Virus record (IMG/VR): IMGVR_UViG_3300025400_000011
Span: 44,883 to 108,882 of that record
DNA length: 64,000 nt
DNA from: a virus
Direction: 5' to 3' (one strand)
The position numbers were made by a program, and so were the translations under genes. The notes below the pieces were generated by a model. The model did not search any database, was not told the DNA's origin, and saw only the letters and a program-made list of their open reading frames with translations. Shown piece by piece: positions 27,441 through 35,517 of the stretch. The stretch's first letter is position 1, and every line of letters begins with the position of its first letter.

Positions 27441-27914
27441 ATGATTAACTGGGATACGCTTTCCCTTGTTTATTCTGCAATACTTGATCCTGTATACAAA
27501 GCTAAAAAGAAAAGAAACTTTGTTATCAGGATAAGAGGTGTAAAACATGGTACATGGAACTGGTATAGCTATAATTCAGATGGAGCATACTTTGTTATTG
27601 CACTTAAACTAAGAATAGGTCAGTTTCATAGAGTTATAATACATGAGTTTAGACATTTTATTCAAGATAAGATTCTACACGTACCTATGACTGCAGATTA
27701 TGAAAAGATGTACTACCGTCACCCATTAGAGGTAGATGCTAGATATTTTGAAAATAAAGGTTTGCACTTCGCTAGAAGGTTATATAATCGTATTGAGAAA
27801 CAGAAAAAAACATTCGCAATATTAAATGAATACAGACCAAAAGGTGAAAAAACTAATCGAAATGGGAATACTTCCCGATCCAAACTACGTTCCAAGGGAA
27901 AAGGTAGCAAATAG
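27441..27914 (+). CDS. HExxH metallopeptidase-like protein
   Basis: A protein of 157 aa from the ATG at 27441 (a GTG at 27396 would add 15 residues). IIHEFRHFIQDK at residues 66-77 gives the zinc-peptidase signature H68-E69-x-x-H72, and the downstream YYRHPLEVDARYFE segment supplies a plausible third ligand, E97, as in small metallopeptidases of the gluzincin type. The last 35 residues are basic and low in complexity and overlap the next gene by 89 bases. The substrate is unknown; phage members may process a viral or host protein, or may be inactive zinc-binding proteins. Confidence 0.65.
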   Translation: MINWDTLSLVYSAILDPVYKAKKKRNFVIRIRGVKHGTWNWYSYNSDGAYFVIALKLRIGQFHRVIIHEFRHFIQDKILHVPMTADYEKMYYRHPLEVDARYFENKGLHFARRLYNRIEKQKKTFAILNEYRPKGEKTNRNGNTSRSKLRSKGKGSK

Positions 27915-28053
27915 GTTTGGTGTGATGGTATGGGATCACAAGACTGCAGGTACTTGTCAAGTAATGACTGGTGATAGCTTTAAACAAGCTAAGCAGTATA
28001 TGGCAAGACCAGGACATCGTTCCGGTATACAGAAGCTAGGCTATAGAGGTTAA
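27826..28053 (+). CDS. Small hypothetical protein overlapping the metallopeptidase
   Basis: A 75-aa protein (VKKLIEMGILPDPNYVPREK, then RFGVMVWDHKTAGTCQVMTG, ending GIQKLGYRG). It overlaps the end of the metallopeptidase gene by 89 bases in another frame. Its composition looks natural, and the overlapping tail of the peptidase is low in complexity, so the overlap may have arisen by extension of the peptidase. It could start at the later ATG at 27862. It ends against the minus-strand membrane gene, with a four-base overlap of the stops. No family is recognised. Confidence 0.6.
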   Translation: MNTDQKVKKLIEMGILPDPNYVPREKVANRFGVMVWDHKTAGTCQVMTGDSFKQAKQYMARPGHRSGIQKLGYRG

Positions 28054-29492
28054 AGTTTGCCCATCGGCTTACTGTTAATAGCTTCCTGCTTCTTACGTTC
28101 TTCTATTACCTGTTTTAAAAGCTTAAACTCATCTGGGTTAATAGCTGTTACAGGCATTACTTCAGTCTTATTATCGACTACCGGCTCTGGTTTAGGTTCA
28201 GGCTTAGGCTCTGGCTTTGGTTCTAGTTTCTTAACAGGCTTACTTAATCTATAGTTTTTAACAATAACGTTAAAGCATAGAAGTAAAGAAACTGCTAAAG
28301 GATCAAACACGGACATGATTAACCAAATAAACCAAGTCACTGTTTGATCTAACTGTAAGTTTAATGTTTTAGCTACATATTTAAAAGTACCTACATCTGT
28401 AGTGAGTATTTTTGATTGAAGTATGTTATTAGCTGATTCAAGCTTTTGTATTTCATTTTGATCAGATTTAACTCTAACCTCATTTGACTTAATCTTGTTT
28501 TCTCTCAAAGTCACTAACCCAGCAATGCTAGCTTCTGTAGAGCTCTGTATTTTATCAAAGCCTTGCTTATCTTTAGTTATTTCAGCTTGTATTTGTAGAA
28601 TCTGATCTTCATTAGTTTTAATAGAAGCTAGTAACTCTTTGTTTGTTTCTTCTATTTGCGTTTCACTAATAGCTCTAAGCTTATCAGTACGATCTTGTAC
28701 AGCTTTTATTTGTACATCTATTTGAGCTCTTTCTGCAGCTTGTTGCTCTTTAACTATACGTGCTTTATCAAGACTACTCTTTTTAAAGAACCCACCATCA
28801 TCGTTTTTATCTAACCATGTCTGTATTTCTTTATCTAGTATAGCTAACCTATCGTTATAGAGTTTTATCTGTTCAGAAGTTTTATTAACGCTTGTTTCAA
28901 GCTGAGCTCTATTAGCATTGACTGCATCAATAGCTTTTTTCTTATCATTTTCAATAACAGCTCTAATCTCAGTCACTCGCTGCTCTTTTTGCTTTATTAG
29001 CATATTAAGCTGTTCAACTTGTTTGTCTTTATTAGTATTAACTAAAGCTACGTCTTTATCATTATTAGGTATAACTGAAAACGTTGTTACATCACTTTTA
29101 TATGCTTCAATCTGTCTATTATTGTTGTCTATTTGTTGTTGAAGATCTTTAACTTTTAAAGAAGTAGTGGTATAACCTGAAGCGAGGTATCCGTAAATGC
29201 CTATAGAAGTAATCGCCATCAGTGCAATACAAGCTATAAAAAGGTAGGCCTTTAAAGCAGTATTCATTTTTTCCCAATATTGATGTAAAAATGTAACAGC
29301 CACAAGTTTACCTACCTCTAATGTTGTACCCATTATCAATATAGGGGTACCTGCTCCTACAAATAATAAGCTTAAACCAATAATACTAAAATAAGCTCCA
29401 ACTGATGCTATTGCCAAAGATGCCAACAGCAAGATAAATGCTAATAGTAACATACTTATATTTAGTAGAAAAGAAGTAGACTTATTCGGCAT
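28050..29492 (-). CDS. Coiled-coil integral membrane protein
   Basis: A 480-aa protein with a clear layout. Three to four membrane helices occupy the first 108 residues (including GTTLEVGKLVAVTFLHQYWE between helices). A long heptad-rich coiled coil runs from about 113 to 368, rich in Lys, Glu, Gln and Asn. One or two membrane helices follow (about 383-410, WFIWLIMSVFDPLAVSLLL), then a Lys-Pro-Glu repeat tail. Similar proteins with the same membrane-coil-membrane layout (DUF4407-like) occur in large marine phages; the function is unknown. It is a minus-strand gene, like the other envelope-directed genes in this window. A role in shaping or sensing the host inner membrane is inference. Confidence 0.75.
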   Translation of the reverse strand: MPNKSTSFLLNISMLLLAFILLLASLAIASVGAYFSIIGLSLLFVGAGTPILIMGTTLEVGKLVAVTFLHQYWEKMNTALKAYLFIACIALMAITSIGIYGYLASGYTTTSLKVKDLQQQIDNNNRQIEAYKSDVTTFSVIPNNDKDVALVNTNKDKQVEQLNMLIKQKEQRVTEIRAVIENDKKKAIDAVNANRAQLETSVNKTSEQIKLYNDRLAILDKEIQTWLDKNDDGGFFKKSSLDKARIVKEQQAAERAQIDVQIKAVQDRTDKLRAISETQIEETNKELLASIKTNEDQILQIQAEITKDKQGFDKIQSSTEASIAGLVTLRENKIKSNEVRVKSDQNEIQKLESANNILQSKILTTDVGTFKYVAKTLNLQLDQTVTWFIWLIMSVFDPLAVSLLLCFNVIVKNYRLSKPVKKLEPKPEPKPEPKPEPVVDNKTEVMPVTAINPDEFKLLKQVIEERKKQEAINSKPMGKL

Positions 29493-29511
29493 CCGCTATA
29501 ACTATTGATTG

Positions 29512-29568
29512 GCCGGTAGTTGTATTTAGTGGGTGTGAAATGGGTGTTTAACAACTACCGGCTTTTTT
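29512..29568 (+). terminator. Perfect 12-bp inverted repeat with T run
   Basis: GCCGGTAGTTGT (29512-29523) pairs perfectly with ACAACTACCGGC (29551-29562), and TTTTTT follows. It reads as an intrinsic terminator on the plus strand, though the 27-base loop is large and no plus gene ends nearby. The loop region holds the minus-strand TAAATA box. Confidence 0.55.
29523..29528 (-). promoter_or_regulatory. Late-type promoter box TAAATA (minus strand)
   Basis: On the minus strand CTAAATA lies 30 bases before the ATG of the coiled-coil membrane gene, further than usual. It overlaps the edge of the inverted repeat. Confidence 0.4.
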
Positions 29569-29580
29569 AATGTCTATTTG

Positions 29581-29586
29581 TAAATA
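29581..29586 (+). promoter_or_regulatory. Late-type promoter box TAAATA
   Basis: TAAATA ends five bases before the ATG at 29592. Confidence 0.55.
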
Positions 29587-29591
29587 ATATT

Positions 29592-30581
29592 ATGCCATGG
29601 AACTTTCGTAAAGTAGGTAATAAGACTTGTGCTTATAATAAAGCTACAGGTAAGAAAAAGGGTTGTACAGCTGGCAGCGCTAAAGCCTATAAAGCAGCTT
29701 TATATGCTAATGCTTTAGAAGAAAAAAACACACCTAATAAAATTACTCAAAAGGATGTTATGTCTGGAGTGCGTAAGAGCATGCCACCACCATCTATTAA
29801 ACATAAAGATAAAAAAACTTACGATAGAAAGAAGTTTAAAACTTTTAAAGCATTTTGGGATGAAAACGCAATGGGGTTAGACGGTAGTCAGAAAATTACA
29901 GATGATACTACAGCTACTGCAGAAAGTACAGCTGGTACTTTAGGTTATGGTAGTAGTGATACTACTTATAATACTGAACCAGGTCAAGGCGCACCAAACA
30001 GCCCTATAAAGTATGAAGTTAAAAAGAAAAATGCTGTTATAGACAGTGTAATAGAGTATTTAGAAAAGTTTGTAGATGGGGAAATGCCTAATGAAGGAGA
30101 AGAACTAGAAGCGTTTTTAAGCGATTTAAAACATATGGCTGATGAACTACAAAAAGTAGGTGTTGAGCCAGTAGACATATTAGCTGCTATTGAGTTTCCT
30201 AATATGGCACAGCAGTATCTAATACGCGGACCTTCAGCAAAGGGTAATGCCGGTAAGGGTGCATTAGAAGATCTTAAAGATGTAAGAACTGCTGAAATAT
30301 TAGAAGATGAATCTAATCCAGGCGGTTCAAATGATAATGCTATGCCTTCTCGAGAGATGAGCGAAGATGACGACCCAACTGAACAACAAGCAGGCAATAT
30401 AGGTGAAAACTTTATAGATGGTAAACATCCAGGACGTAAGGGATTAGCAAAAAGATCAGGTGTTAACACTAAAGCTAGTGTAAGCACGCTACGTAATGTT
30501 GCAAAACACTCTTCTGGGGAAAAAGCTCGTATGGCTCATTGGTTAGCTAATATGAAAGCTGGTAAAGCAAAACATCATTAA
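29592..30581 (+). CDS. Phage protein with basic C-terminal KHPGRKGLAKRSG module
   Basis: A 329-aa protein. The N-terminus (MPWNFRKVGNKTCAYNKATG) is short and Cys/Lys-containing. The middle is acidic and probably disordered, with a helical segment around 135-185. The C-terminus (about 275-329) holds GKHPGRKGLAKRSGVNTKAS and ends EKARMAHWLANMKAGKAKHH, a module I recall from many marine phage hypothetical proteins. It has no enzyme motif. A late-type box precedes it, so it is possibly virion-associated or involved in assembly. Confidence 0.7.
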   Translation: MPWNFRKVGNKTCAYNKATGKKKGCTAGSAKAYKAALYANALEEKNTPNKITQKDVMSGVRKSMPPPSIKHKDKKTYDRKKFKTFKAFWDENAMGLDGSQKITDDTTATAESTAGTLGYGSSDTTYNTEPGQGAPNSPIKYEVKKKNAVIDSVIEYLEKFVDGEMPNEGEELEAFLSDLKHMADELQKVGVEPVDILAAIEFPNMAQQYLIRGPSAKGNAGKGALEDLKDVRTAEILEDESNPGGSNDNAMPSREMSEDDDPTEQQAGNIGENFIDGKHPGRKGLAKRSGVNTKASVSTLRNVAKHSSGEKARMAHWLANMKAGKAKHH

Positions 30582-30609
30582 AATATATTGAAGTTACTAC
30601 TCTTCTGGA

Positions 30610-30615
30610 TAAATA
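30610..30615 (+). promoter_or_regulatory. Late-type promoter box GATAAATA
   Basis: TAAATA ends six bases before the ATG at 30622, in the 40-base gap after the previous gene. Confidence 0.6.
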
Positions 30616-30621
30616 GAAGAT

Positions 30622-31809
30622 ATGGGTAAAAAAGTCGCAATGATTGGTATAGGTAAGCTCGGTAAGGACTGTGCTGAAGTTATGGCTTTAGCGGGTCACG
30701 AAGTTTACGGGTATGACACTAATAAAAACATACAATCCGAACATATAAAGATTGTAGATACTATTAGAGAAGTTATAGAAGGTAAAGACATTATTTTTAT
30801 AGCTGTACCCACACCTCACAACCCTGCTTATGGTGGTGAAACACCTACAAGTCGTTTAGAGCCTAAAGACTTTGATTACACTATTGTTAAAAATGTTTTA
30901 AGACAGGTTAACTTGTGGACTATTGATAAACAACTTATCGTACTCATTAGCACTGTATTGCCCGGTACAGTTAGAAGTCAACTCATAAAACTAATACCTG
31001 ATAAACGCTTTGTATATAACCCGTATCTAATAGCTATGGGTACCATTAAAGAAGATATGGTTAAACCAGAGATGGTTATTATTGGTACAGAAAAAGGCGA
31101 GACATCAGATGATGCTAAAGAGTTGCTCGAGTTTTACAATACAGTTATTGAAAAGGACTATAGAGCAGAAATAGGTACTTGGGATGAAGCAGAGTGTATT
31201 AAAATATTTTATAACACGTTTATTTCTACTAAACTAGCTTTAGTTAATATGATACAAGATGTTGCTGAAAAAAATGGTAATATCAATGTAGATGTTGTTA
31301 CTAAAGCATTAAAAAATAGTGATTACCGTATTATGGGCCCGGCATATATGACTGCTGGTATGGGTGATGGTGGAGCATGTCACCCTAGAGATAATATTGC
31401 TTTACGTTGGTTAGCACAGCGTTTAGAGTTAGGCTACGACTTGTTTGATAGTATAATGACTAGTAGAGAAATACAAGCAGAAAACCTAGCTTTACGGTGT
31501 GTAAAAGAAGGAGAAAAAGTGTGTGTTATAGGTAAAGCTTATAAACCAGACGTGCCTTATACTAACGGTTCATATAGCTTATTAGTTGCATATTATATTG
31601 AGAAACATGGCGGTAAAGTAACTTATTACGATCCTAACACTGGAGACTCTACTTTTGATTTCAAAGCTGATGTTTACTTAATAGGTTACTGGAGCTGGTG
31701 GGTAGACGAAATAGATTTTCCGTATGGTAGTGTAGTTATTGACCCTTGGCGCAAAAACAAAAAATACGACTCTAGAATTAAAATAATACATTACGGTAAC
31801 ACAAGGTGA
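30622..31809 (+). CDS. Nucleotide-sugar (UDP-glucose/GDP-mannose-type) dehydrogenase
   Basis: A 395-aa enzyme that oxidises a nucleotide-activated sugar to its uronic acid with two NAD+. The Rossmann start is KVAMIGIGKLGKDCAEVMAL; the AVPTP segment and the LISTVLPGT segment follow the UDP-glucose 6-dehydrogenase pattern. The catalytic cysteine lies in GMGDGGACHPRDN (C253), matching the GFGGSCFPKD motif of the family though with a changed spacing. The C-terminal NAD/sugar domain contains VIGKAYKPDVPYTNGSY. It opens a block of sugar-active genes and overlaps the next gene by four bases (GTGA). The product sugar could feed the glycosyltransferases downstream. Confidence 0.85.
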   Translation: MGKKVAMIGIGKLGKDCAEVMALAGHEVYGYDTNKNIQSEHIKIVDTIREVIEGKDIIFIAVPTPHNPAYGGETPTSRLEPKDFDYTIVKNVLRQVNLWTIDKQLIVLISTVLPGTVRSQLIKLIPDKRFVYNPYLIAMGTIKEDMVKPEMVIIGTEKGETSDDAKELLEFYNTVIEKDYRAEIGTWDEAECIKIFYNTFISTKLALVNMIQDVAEKNGNINVDVVTKALKNSDYRIMGPAYMTAGMGDGGACHPRDNIALRWLAQRLELGYDLFDSIMTSREIQAENLALRCVKEGEKVCVIGKAYKPDVPYTNGSYSLLVAYYIEKHGGKVTYYDPNTGDSTFDFKADVYLIGYWSWWVDEIDFPYGSVVIDPWRKNKKYDSRIKIIHYGNTR

Positions 31810-32027
31810 TCTTAATACGCAGAGCAACTAAAGGTGGTAGAGATTATACCGTTATTATGCTTAAAGGCGAAGAACCTAAGTGGATCTTAACTACTGATTA
31901 TGAACACAGACGTATATTAGAGATTTTTAAACAAGACAAGTTCTATGATGGTATTGAAAATGATTTTTCTGATAAAGATTGGCAAATGTTAATGAGTATA
32001 CCGACCTATAAAAAAGATAAAGAATGA
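31806..32027 (+). CDS. Small hypothetical protein, GTG start
   Basis: A 73-aa protein starting at GTG 31806 inside the stop of the dehydrogenase gene. It reads MILIRRATKGGRDYTVIMLK, then KWILTTDYEHRRILEIFKQD, and ends PTYKKDKE. It overlaps the next start by four bases (ATGA), so it is translationally coupled on both sides. No family is recognised; a small alpha/beta domain is likely. Confidence 0.65.
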   Translation: MILIRRATKGGRDYTVIMLKGEEPKWILTTDYEHRRILEIFKQDKFYDGIENDFSDKDWQMLMSIPTYKKDKE

Positions 32028-32782
32028 AAAACTTAATAGTAGTAGGTGACAGTCAAGCAGCAGGGTTCACTGAAGATAGTGGTACAATGAAGAGTTATGG
32101 GCAGTGGCTAGCTGAGTACAACAACCTACAGCTATTTAACTTTAGTAAACCCGGTGTAGATAATACTTTTATTAAACGTAGTCTGCTCTCAAATATAGGT
32201 AAGTTTAAACAAGAAGAAACATTCGTTATATTTCATACAGCTCCGTTCACAAGAAGATTGTTCTGGTTTGATGAAAACAAACCTATTGATAAAAGCGATC
32301 ATATATGGTATCCAAGCTTTACAGGAAATGATAGTAAAGGATGGTACCGCTCTAAGGGTAACGCTAGAGGCAAAAAAGGAGTGAAGACAGCTGTAAATAT
32401 TACCGATCACAAGAACGTATTCGGTAATCATTACTTTGATGTATATTATCATACATATTTTTCTTTGCTTGAATCTTACGGGGATACATTAGATGCTTTA
32501 TTATCCGTACAGGACTATTTAAACAACAGAAACTACAAGTATCTATTCGTTTTAAACAACAAGAATCTACTTAAAGAAAGTGTACCACACAAAGAAGAGT
32601 TTTGTTATGCTTTAGATAACTTGGATTACACTAAGTTTCTTTTTCAAGATAAAGGATTTGATGATTTTATTCTTATTAACAAATATACTGTTACAGAGAC
32701 AGATTATCATGCTAGTGCAAAAGGGCATGAAGAATATAGCAAGTTAGTTCAAGAACATATTACTAAACATAACTTGATTTAA
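32024..32782 (+). CDS. SGNH/GDSL-like hydrolase
   Basis: A 252-aa protein. Block I is LIVVGDSQAAGF near the N-terminus with the nucleophile Ser in GDS. A Gly/Asn-bearing block (FNFSKPGVDNTF) follows at about 44-55, and a terminal His segment TDYHASAKGHEEYS supplies the Asp-x-x-His pair. These are the marks of SGNH esterases, which often add or remove acetyl or other acyl groups on sugars. Two related proteins are encoded near the right end of the window. Its neighbours (sugar dehydrogenase, glycosyltransferases) suggest carbohydrate modification. An early-type promoter for the next gene lies inside its last codons. Confidence 0.7.
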   Translation: MKNLIVVGDSQAAGFTEDSGTMKSYGQWLAEYNNLQLFNFSKPGVDNTFIKRSLLSNIGKFKQEETFVIFHTAPFTRRLFWFDENKPIDKSDHIWYPSFTGNDSKGWYRSKGNARGKKGVKTAVNITDHKNVFGNHYFDVYYHTYFSLLESYGDTLDALLSVQDYLNNRNYKYLFVLNNKNLLKESVPHKEEFCYALDNLDYTKFLFQDKGFDDFILINKYTVTETDYHASAKGHEEYSKLVQEHITKHNLI

Positions 32783-32801
32783 TAATAATAGTTCTTATAA
32801 T
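32774..32801 (+). promoter_or_regulatory. Early-type promoter TTGATT/TATAAT
   Basis: TTGATT (32774-32779), 16 bases, perfect TATAAT (32796-32801), then seven bases to the ATG at 32809. The predicted transcript starts at or next to the ATG. Confidence 0.65.
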
Positions 32802-32808
32802 ACTACAT

Positions 32809-33111
32809 ATGGCAACTAAAAACAATCCATCTAAACTACACCCTGAAGTTCTAAAGTTATATGGTTCACCTATATACCGTAGGAAGATTAAACGTATTGT
32901 TGAGACTGCAAAGACTTTCCATAATATGATAGGTAAAAAGGTACCTAATCGTGTCAAACTTAATAAGCATAATCCAACTGATAAAGAACTGCAAGATTTT
33001 AATAAAAAAAATGCAATAAAGTTAGATAAAGAATGTCTACATTATTTTGCACAACCTAACGATCCAAGTCAGGAACGTAGACTTGCAAGACCACAAACAC
33101 CTATACAATAA
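32809..33111 (+). CDS. Small basic protein, 100 aa
   Basis: A Lys/Arg/Asn-rich protein (NPSKLHPEVLKLYGSPIYRR, then KKVPNRVKLNKHNPTDKELQ). It is mostly helical, without a motif I know. The start is set by the perfect -10 seven bases upstream. It stands as a single early-type gene, since the next early promoter begins three bases after its stop. Its charge would allow nucleic-acid binding, but that is a guess. Confidence 0.65.
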   Translation: MATKNNPSKLHPEVLKLYGSPIYRRKIKRIVETAKTFHNMIGKKVPNRVKLNKHNPTDKELQDFNKKNAIKLDKECLHYFAQPNDPSQERRLARPQTPIQ

Positions 33112-33113
33112 GC

Positions 33114-33148
33114 TTGCATAACAACAAGTAAGGTACCATAATGTACCT
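33114..33148 (+). promoter_or_regulatory. Early-type promoter with perfect GGTAC palindrome
   Basis: TTGCAT (33114-33119), 17 bases, CATAAT (33137-33142). The -10 is framed by AGGTAC (33131-33136) and GTACCT (33143-33148), a perfect inverted repeat ending exactly at the ATG. It is the clearest copy of this element. Confidence 0.75.
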
Positions 33149-33694
33149 ATGAACATTGATCCTAACATTATTGCCGTATCTAAAGACGGCAAATACGTTT
33201 ATCCGGTAGATCATATCTCTGGACATAAAACGTTTGCTCCTATTGATTACTTCAAAAAGACTGTCACTGAGAAATATGGTGGCAGTGTTGAAAGGTTCGT
33301 TAAAGAGTACATTACAAGAGAAACTAAAAAATATTTAGCAGCTGGCTATACACCGGAACAAATTAAGGATCTTGCTTCTAAATGTAAAGGTAACAAATTA
33401 CCTAAGATTAATGTTAAGCTAAAACCACACCCAAATGCACCTAAAAAAGAAAGACGTAAGCGATTAGCTTCTCATGCAGAGACATCTAAACTAGTAGTTA
33501 ATGAAGACGGGGTAGAAGAAAGAGTTCGTACTTACCCCTGGACTGGTAATCCAGATTATTTTAGAAGTGAAAAATCTTATATAGATTTAGCAGAAACTTC
33601 TAAAGAAGCTTGCTTAATGCCTCATATCTATCTTGATGATGAATGTAACGGTTGTAAGTATTACGAAATTTGCCAATGCCCTCTGAAACAATAA
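33149..33694 (+). CDS. Hypothetical protein with C-terminal Cys cluster
   Basis: A 181-aa protein. The first 55 residues (ISGHKTFAPIDYFKKTVTEK) look globular, the middle is very basic (KPHPNAPKKERRKRLASH), and the end carries CNGCKYYEICQCP, four cysteines that could bind zinc or an iron-sulfur cluster. No family is recognised. The gene overlaps the next by 19 bases. With an early-type promoter and a basic centre, it may act on nucleic acid in early infection; this is inference. Confidence 0.65.
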   Translation: MNIDPNIIAVSKDGKYVYPVDHISGHKTFAPIDYFKKTVTEKYGGSVERFVKEYITRETKKYLAAGYTPEQIKDLASKCKGNKLPKINVKLKPHPNAPKKERRKRLASHAETSKLVVNEDGVEERVRTYPWTGNPDYFRSEKSYIDLAETSKEACLMPHIYLDDECNGCKYYEICQCPLKQ

Positions 33695-34206
33695 ACATAT
33701 TCGTCGATTTAGACGAAACTCTAATTCATACTCTTGGTATGAAAACCATTGCAGGAGATCTTGGTAATGAATCTAATCTTTGCGATACACCTGTAACTAT
33801 AAGCTTAAGCAAAAAAGAACAATACGTAACAATATTGCGACCTGGTGCTAATTATCTGTTATTTGCTTTAAGAGACTTTGGTAAACTTTATATGCTTACA
33901 AGAGCTCATAAAGATTATGCTATAGCAATGAACAAAGCTTTTAACTTTGGTTTTAATGAAGATAAAATATTTGATAGGAAATTTATTGAGAAACCAAAAT
34001 ATAACACACCGACAGGTGTAGCGCATGGTAGAAACTTTCTTATTGATGACTTAGACGTTAAAGATAATTTCGAGAAGATAACCTTTATTAAAAGATTTGG
34101 TAAAAGTGGTTATATTCAAATACCTGCTTTTTACGGTAATAAAGAAGAAGGTATAACACATAGTTTAATAAGCGATATTATAGACGATATTAAATCAAAT
34201 GCCTAA
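33676..34206 (+). CDS. HAD-like phosphatase, FCP1/NIF type
   Basis: A 176-aa protein from the ATG at 33676 (a TTG at 33670 is also possible). FVDLDETLIHTLG carries the DxDxT catalytic loop (nucleophile D11, acid/base D13) of FCP1/SCP-type HAD phosphatases. LYMLTRAHKDYAIA is motif II with its Thr, and NFLIDDLDVKDN gives the motif IV acidic pair. Members remove phosphate from proteins (often a polymerase tail) or from small molecules. Here it lies between a basic Cys-cluster gene and a glycosyltransferase, overlapping both by a few bases, so its target is open. Confidence 0.8.
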   Translation: MPSETINIFVDLDETLIHTLGMKTIAGDLGNESNLCDTPVTISLSKKEQYVTILRPGANYLLFALRDFGKLYMLTRAHKDYAIAMNKAFNFGFNEDKIFDRKFIEKPKYNTPTGVAHGRNFLIDDLDVKDNFEKITFIKRFGKSGYIQIPAFYGNKEEGITHSLISDIIDDIKSNA

Positions 34207-34834
34207 GCTCTCTATATTAGTTTGCACGCTTAACTCCCGTAAACCGTTTTTTGATGTTATTAACAAAAAGATCAAAAGACAGTTAACACCTGATGTTGAG
34301 TGTCTTACATACTGTGATAACGGGGAAATAACTATTGGTGCTAAAAGAGAAGTCCTTAAACATCAAGCAACAGGGGATTATATTGTTTATGTAGATGATG
34401 ATGATCGTATTAGTCGTTATTATGTTCGTAATATATTAGAAGCTATTAATAATAAATACGGGTATCAACCAGATTCAATAGGTATAAGAGGTTTTCAGAC
34501 TTCTGATTTAAAAGACTTAAAGTACTTTGAGTGCTCGTCTTTACATAAAGGTAAAAAGTGGAGCACAGTACATAACGGTATAGTTCTCAAACCTACTAAC
34601 CATATTAACCCAGTAAAAAGAGAAATAGCATTAAAATGTCCTTTTCCTGATTTGTATTACGGAGAAGATAAGTTCTATTCAGAAGCATTAAAACCTTTAA
34701 TAATAACCGAAATAATGGCTGATGGTTGGTTGTATTGGTATGATTATAGACCTAATAACTCTGAATCCGTGAGAATGGATATTATTGATAAGAATAAAGG
34801 TTTAAAGTTATTACACGCTGCTGGATTTGAATAA
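34199..34834 (+). CDS. Glycosyltransferase family 2-like
   Basis: A 211-aa GT-A-fold protein. It begins with LSILVCTLNSRKPFF (nucleotide-sugar strand), keeps a GAKREVLKHQATGDYIVYVD segment and the metal-binding YVDDDDRIS (DxD-type). The acceptor half includes ALKCPFPDLYYGEDKFYSEA, where the E-D pair fits the GT2 catalytic base region. It is shorter than typical GT2 enzymes but complete in order. It overlaps the HAD phosphatase by eight bases. It probably transfers a sugar to a virion or host glycan. Confidence 0.75.
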   Translation: MPKLSILVCTLNSRKPFFDVINKKIKRQLTPDVECLTYCDNGEITIGAKREVLKHQATGDYIVYVDDDDRISRYYVRNILEAINNKYGYQPDSIGIRGFQTSDLKDLKYFECSSLHKGKKWSTVHNGIVLKPTNHINPVKREIALKCPFPDLYYGEDKFYSEALKPLIITEIMADGWLYWYDYRPNNSESVRMDIIDKNKGLKLLHAAGFE

Positions 34835-34854
34835 GAGGTTGAGTAAGTGTTGTT

Positions 34855-35184
34855 ATGAAATCTAAGAATGATAAATTTACAACACCTGAAGCACCTACAC
34901 CGAGGAAAGATTACGACCCTAAAAGCTTTCCAAATCCAGACATGGTACATGTCTTAAAAACTAATAAAGTAGACGTACGCTTTAAAAAAGACGGTCAAGA
35001 TTTGTTGTTATGGTGTAACTATTCAAAACTTAATAAAGATAAGCCTGGTCAAGGTTTAGAGGTTTGGGGTAGATCGCAAAATATTATTGAGCACATCACT
35101 CGTACGGTATTATCATTTTACCCACGAGCTGAGGTTACTTCTCAAAATATGAACGCAAACATAGTTTTTAGATTGAACTCTTAA
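34855..35184 (+). CDS. Hypothetical protein, 109 aa
   Basis: A 109-aa protein: a basic, proline-containing N-terminus (SKNDKFTTPEAPTPRKDYDP), then DVRFKKDGQDLLLWCNYSKL, then a compact C-terminal half. No motif is recognised. It follows the glycosyltransferase by 20 bases with no promoter I can identify beyond a weak GAGTAAGTG. Its composition is normal for this genome. Confidence 0.6.
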   Translation: MKSKNDKFTTPEAPTPRKDYDPKSFPNPDMVHVLKTNKVDVRFKKDGQDLLLWCNYSKLNKDKPGQGLEVWGRSQNIIEHITRTVLSFYPRAEVTSQNMNANIVFRLNS

Positions 35185-35207
35185 TATATCTTAATAAGTC
35201 CTTTATT

Positions 35208-35483
35208 ATGGAAGATACAATTAATCAATCCACCGTTCAGTCAGCAACTAAAAAACGTCGTGCTCCATCCGCTAAAAGAGCCGCTACTAAGGTACAAAAA
35301 GAACAATCTCGCGGATTTCCTCTACCGTTATATCTTACTTGCCCAGTAACGAATAAAACCAACAAATACACATCTTTAGCATATATTCGTAAACTTATTG
35401 CAAAGCATGGCACTATAGAAAACGTTAAAAAAACATACGTTTCTACAGAGGGCAAAAAGCTACAAAATAATAAACAAAGTTAA
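35208..35483 (+). CDS. Small basic phage protein, 91 aa
   Basis: A 91-aa protein with a Lys/Arg/Ala-rich first third (KKRRAPSAKRAATKVQKEQS) and then FPLPLYLTCPVTNKTNKYTS followed by a helix (YIRKLIAKHGTIENVKKTYV). The second half resembles a small DNA- or RNA-binding domain seen in large phages, though I cannot name the family. A histone-like or nucleoid role is possible on charge alone. Confidence 0.6.
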   Translation: MEDTINQSTVQSATKKRRAPSAKRAATKVQKEQSRGFPLPLYLTCPVTNKTNKYTSLAYIRKLIAKHGTIENVKKTYVSTEGKKLQNNKQS

Positions 35484-35505
35484 TGCAGATTTAAGGTCTT
35501 TTGGA

Positions 35506-35511
35506 TAAGTA
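35506..35511 (+). promoter_or_regulatory. Late-type promoter box variant GATAAGTA
   Basis: TAAGTA ends six bases before the ATG at 35518. Confidence 0.45.
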
Positions 35512-35517
35512 TACATA

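Noticed and set aside
27297-27548. Minus-strand frame across the leader and metallopeptidase start
   Set aside because: It overlaps a promoter-leader region and a gene with an HExxH motif. Its Cys/Tyr/Phe-rich translation looks random.
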